Source of the DNA: Mesobacillus maritimus
Lineage (GTDB): Bacteria; Bacillota; Bacilli; Bacillales; Cytobacillaceae
Assembly (NCBI RefSeq): GCF_019749255.1
Contig: NZ_JACWFH010000020.1
Coordinates: 16,688 to 80,687, forward strand
Direction: 5' to 3'
DNA: 64,000 bases
Shown one piece after another: positions 61,211-64,000 of this stretch. The notes under the pieces are model-generated. The model saw only the letters and a list, made by a program, of their open reading frames with translations. It searched no databases and was not told where the DNA came from. The number at the start of each line of letters is the position of its first letter. Position 1 is the stretch's first letter. The position numbers were made by a program, and so were the translations under genes.

Positions 61211-61541
61211 TAGATCATCACTTCCTAATTAAATTAAACATAAATAGACTTTGTTTGTATTCCTATAAACATCTTACAATAATGTTTGGGAATAATCAAT
61301 AATAACAAACGGATGGTTTGTGTATTTGTATATATGTAAACAAATCAATACTATGTTCAAAAAACTGACCGTCATATTTGGAGTAGGAGCGAGTGAGGGA
61401 TCTCCATTTCATGTAGGTAAGAACCGGTGTATGTACCTTATTCCCAGTGAAAAATTATGTTTATATCGTGATAAATTTTTCAAATCACTGTGTAGAGATA
61501 TTGGTCCTTTTATGACCAAAAATATATGTCGCATGATACGT

Positions 61542-61576
61542 CTGCCATCTGAAATATATATTTTTGGAGATGGCAG
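61542..61576. promoter_or_regulatory. Palindrome overlapping the SD of the DUF2798 gene
   Basis: CTGCCATCT (61542-61550) and AGATGGCAG (61568-61576) form a 9-bp perfect inverted repeat with a 17-base AT spacer. The right arm covers the SD (GGAGATGGCAGG) before ATG 61578, so it may be an operator or an SD-blocking hairpin. The gap 61211-61541 shows no gene I can support. Confidence 0.45.
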
Positions 61577-61577
61577 G

Positions 61578-62072
61578 ATGCATAGCGAAACAAGATTACC
61601 TAGGAACGGGAAAGAATTTATAGTGTTTTTAGCAATCGTTTCAATTCTTTCAGTCAATACGATTGCACCTCTTATTATGGGATTTAAATTTGGATTCAGT
61701 AATGAGGTCTATCTAAATACGATGAAAGTGATTCCGTTTGTCTGGCTTTGTGTGATTGTATTGTTTCCTTTTGTTGAACCCGCTTGTGACAAAGTTGCTT
61801 GCGAAGTTTACGTCCCCAACAGATGGATTTAATGTTCGAGTACTCTTCACCAACTTGTTCTGTGTAACCATCCAATCCGTACTCTTAACATTATTGGATC
61901 ATGGATAGGGATGAGAGAAATTAGCTTGGAGCCATTAAAAACATTCTTCTACGATTGGCCACGTAACTTTGTCATCACCTCTTGGATTGAAGCATTGGTA
62001 GCACAGCCAATTGTCCGATTCGCCATGGTAAAGTTGCATGCAGCCCAAGCACGTAGTACAGTTAGTGCTTAA
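61578..62072 (+). pseudogene. DUF2798 family membrane protein with two frameshifts
   Basis: From ATG 61578 the frame reads MHSETRLPRNGKEFIVFLAI then VSILSVNTIAPLIMGFKFGF to about 61775. The next phase continues with PLVTKLLAKFTSPTDGFNVR and NLFCVTIQSVLLTLL to about 61890. A third phase gives GSWIGMREISLEPLKTFFYD then WPRNFVITSWIEALVAQPIV and FAMVKLHAAQARSTVSA, stop 62072. Together these form one DUF2798-type protein of about 165 residues with four helices. Two single-base lesions are needed. It is a likely pseudogene. Confidence 0.75.
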
Positions 62073-62093
62073 TAAAGGCTTGTTTCAACCCCT

Positions 62094-62131
62094 AGCCGAC
62101 TGATTATAGTAAATCAGTCGGCTTTCTTCCT
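62094..62131 (+). terminator. Intrinsic terminator after the DUF2798 pseudogene
   Basis: AGCCGACTGATT and AATCAGTCGGCT form a perfect 12-bp stem with a short loop, followed by TTCTTCC. Confidence 0.8.
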
Positions 62132-62323
62132 ATTTTTTCATATTTATTTATCATCGATTAGTGTGTAAAACTTTTTGTTTCAGGGAACAATGTGGATGAA
62201 AACAAATTCTTTTATTTAAAAAGCAATTTGCATTCGAAGAAAATATTTGGTATTATTTGGAAGAATTATTTTTGTTTGTTCGAAAGGCACGATAAGTGTT
62301 ACAACTTTCGCCTGTAGACCTAA

Positions 62324-62578
<255 letters not shown>

Positions 62579-62589
62579 TCACCCAATAG

Positions 62590-62622
62590 ATAAAAAAGAC
62601 TCTCATGCAGAGTCTTTTTTTT
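62590..62622 (+). terminator. Intrinsic terminator of the csp gene
   Basis: AAAAAGACTCT and AGAGTCTTTTT form an 11-bp perfect stem around CATGC, followed by TTT. Confidence 0.92.
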
Positions 62623-62637
62623 ATGGAAAATAACCAC

Positions 62638-62667
62638 AAAAAACCCCGCTCAAAAAAAGAGCGAGGT
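62638..62667 (-). terminator. Terminator on the minus strand for the spore lipoprotein gene
   Basis: On the minus strand CCTCGCTC and GAGCGGGG pair around seven T and are followed by TTTTTTG. It lies about 255 bp past the stop of the YhcN-like gene; the sequence between holds no gene. Confidence 0.7.
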
Positions 62668-62922
62668 CTTTTGCAAACAAATAAAGCAAATGGTAGACAA
62701 AGTATAACATAAGATGTTTTGTATTCCAAATTTTCCCTTATATTTTTGTTCAGCATGCCCCATATAAATGCTATGGAAGGAAATACTCTACCACAATCCA
62801 GAGGAAAAGGGGCCCAAGCAAGCCTGACCCTAGAAGGAAAAGGCATTTTTATAAAGCGAGGACTAAACTCCAAAGTCCTTCTATAAGGATGGTCCCGACA
62901 TTAAAGAGAGAAAGCTAAGCCG

Positions 62923-63540
62923 TTAGTTGTTTTGTGTTCCAAAAAAGTCATTAACCATGTCATTGAAATCTTCAAAAAGACTATCATTATTTTGACCAGT
63001 ATTAATAGTATTTGCATAAGTGTTCAACTGATCGTACAAATCAGGATTGGCTGAAACGTATACTTCATGTATTTTTTTATCAGCTTCCCTTACTAGGTCC
63101 GCAACCTTTTGCTCGTATTCAGTAGATACTTTACTATACCTAGATTTTGTGTTGTTATCGCCAGTTTTATTACCAGCATCGTCATTGTTTGTATTTCGAT
63201 CTGCACCTTGTCCATTCATATCGCCATTATTGTTTTCGTTTCCTTCGTCTTTATTGACGCTTGTAAGCTTAAGAGCTACATAGGCATCATTGTTTGCAAT
63301 AATTACATGAGCGTCATCCACTCCCTGCATTTTTTCTACCTGCTGCTCCGCACGTTCTGAGATGGTAAGGGTTTTATGATTCCGATTTTCATCAATCACC
63401 CTTGTTCCTTCATTATTATTCTGTACCTGTTGAGTACCATTGCCATTGTTGTTGTCGCTTGCTGAATCATTATTCCCAGCACAGGCTGTAAGTGATAATG
63501 TTAAAACTGCCGTCCCAAAGATTACCCAACTTTTTTTCAT
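62923..63540 (-). CDS. YhcN/YlaJ family sporulation lipoprotein
   Basis: A 205-residue lipoprotein of the spore. The signal MKKSWVIFGTAVLTLSLTAC ends in lipobox LTAC with the modified cysteine at residue 20, then a Asn/Asp/Gly-rich linker (NNDSASDNNNGNG). The YhcN/YlaJ domain reads NHKTLTISERAEQQVEKMQG, VDDAHVIIANNDAYVALKLT, is interrupted by a second N/D/G-rich insertion, and resumes SKVSTEYEQKVADLVREADK then KIHEVYVSANPDLYDQLNTY. It sits in the forespore membrane or coat. AAAGGAG lies nine bases before ATG 63540. Confidence 0.9.
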   Translation of the reverse strand: MKKSWVIFGTAVLTLSLTACAGNNDSASDNNNGNGTQQVQNNNEGTRVIDENRNHKTLTISERAEQQVEKMQGVDDAHVIIANNDAYVALKLTSVNKDEGNENNNGDMNGQGADRNTNNDDAGNKTGDNNTKSRYSKVSTEYEQKVADLVREADKKIHEVYVSANPDLYDQLNTYANTINTGQNNDSLFEDFNDMVNDFFGTQNN

Positions 63541-63894
63541 AGGTTCCACTCCTTTTCTTTACTCTGTTCTTATGGTGACAAAATTGGGTGAAACTATTCG
63601 TAATGGAAGTGCATTTAACAGTAAATGAGAGGAAAAGACATAGTAGCCATGATTTTCTGTAGGAGCAAATCGTATACGTTTTTTGCATCGGAGCCATCGG
63701 TACATATTTTTAATGTATTGTTCGCGGTATGTAAGAGGGGACCCATGCTTCCTATTGGACATTTGGAACTTAGAGTAAAGGTCGAGTAGGGAAGTAGGTG
63801 GTAAATCTGGCTCGCGTGATGGTGAGGATTTAGTTTCTTAGAGGTAATTATTTTTTAGGAAATCGGGAGAGTTTACAAATATTAGACCACGTTA

Positions 63895-63937
63895 AGGTGA
63901 CAGGCACCATCCAGAATATGGATGGTGCCTGTCACCT
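63895..63937. repeat. REP palindrome, copy 6
   Basis: AGGTGACAGGCACCATCCA and TGGATGGTGCCTGTCACCT form perfect 19-bp arms around GAATA. No duplicated edge is visible. The stretch 63541-63894 shows no gene that I can support. Confidence 0.88.
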
Positions 63938-63964
63938 AACACTAGCCTTGCATGGGTTTAAAAA

Positions 63965-64000
63965 TTTACCATAATTTCAAAAAAATGTATTTACACACAA
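63965..64000. mobile_element. Start of a second copy of the IS4-type element's left end
   Basis: The last bases, TCAAAAAAATGTATTT then ACACACAA, match the sequence before the transposase remnant (32241-32264) in 21 of 24 positions. In the first copy the hairpin and transposase gene follow directly, so an IS copy may begin here and run out of the window. Confidence 0.4.

Noticed and set aside
61320..61577. Coding start of the DUF2798 gene 86 codons further upstream
   Set aside because: The extra sequence has no family character, no SD, and includes a palindrome; the ATG at 61578 has an SD and the right N-terminus.
63559..63762. Minus-strand frame of 67 codons starting MSNRKHGSPLTYREQY
   Set aside because: No SD, no recognisable domain, and it runs into the promoter region of the spore lipoprotein gene; kept out although a gene remnant is possible.

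Overview
The window looks like chromosome of a low-GC, endospore-forming Bacillaceae (Bacillus/Neobacillus type). Evidence: two gerA-type germinant-receptor operons, a YhcN/YlaJ-type sporulation lipoprotein, strong AGGAGG-type Shine-Dalgarno (SD) sites with frequent GTG/TTG starts, U-tailed intrinsic terminators, a CcpA-type cre site and AT-rich spacers. I see no rRNA, tRNA or CRISPR array.

Layout. 0-5 kb: an M20 carbamoylase, then a decaying acyl-CoA block (enoyl-CoA hydratase with an in-frame stop, class III CoA-transferase), an Asp23/Gls24-like pseudogene and a family 4-type uracil-DNA glycosylase. 5-15 kb: DHA2 efflux pump, M50-like protease, a two-component system followed by an ABC exporter with a 50-residue membrane peptide, an EcsC protein, then two adjacent tandem arrays with periods of 53 and 52 bp. 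15-28 kb: a Baeyer-Villiger monooxygenase fused to an esterase behind a cre site, an aminotransferase, an SDR, a DUF4041/GIY-YIG-like protein, a P1 peptidase, an aldo/keto reductase, PurT and an OFA-type transporter. 28-29.3 kb: a MarR regulator, a small Cys-rich protein and an ArsI/CadI-like VOC protein, linked by a shared operator-like palindrome. 29-37.7 kb: membrane proteins, an LCP protein, an IS4-type remnant, a second enoyl-CoA hydratase and an mhq-like quinone detoxification operon with a promoter and operator that can be read directly. 37.7-54.6 kb: an intact gerA-C-B operon on the minus strand and a plus-strand ger operon with frameshifts in both its A and C genes, enclosing an M20 amidohydrolase, a LysR/EamA pair, an ABC plus two-component module and a NorA/Bmr-like pump. 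54.6-64 kb: a Mef-like macrolide exporter behind an ErmDL-like leader peptide and attenuator, a REP-associated tyrosine transposase (RAYT) flanked by inverted REP half-sites, a YtrA-type GntR/ABC operon, a GIY-YIG/DUF2087 pair, a broken DUF2798 gene, a cold-shock protein and a spore lipoprotein.

Two themes stand out. First, a RAYT/REP system: palindromes with the core GTGACAGGCACC occur at six places between 32.5 and 63.9 kb, three of them with a ~13-bp tandem duplication at the outer edge. Second, the 55.2-56.9 kb locus has a complete set of parts for drug-dependent transcription attenuation: sigma-A promoter, SD, 13-residue leader with an R-L-R motif, competing hairpins, terminator and a Mef-type pump. 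All functional statements are inferred from sequence and remembered family knowledge; no database search was run.
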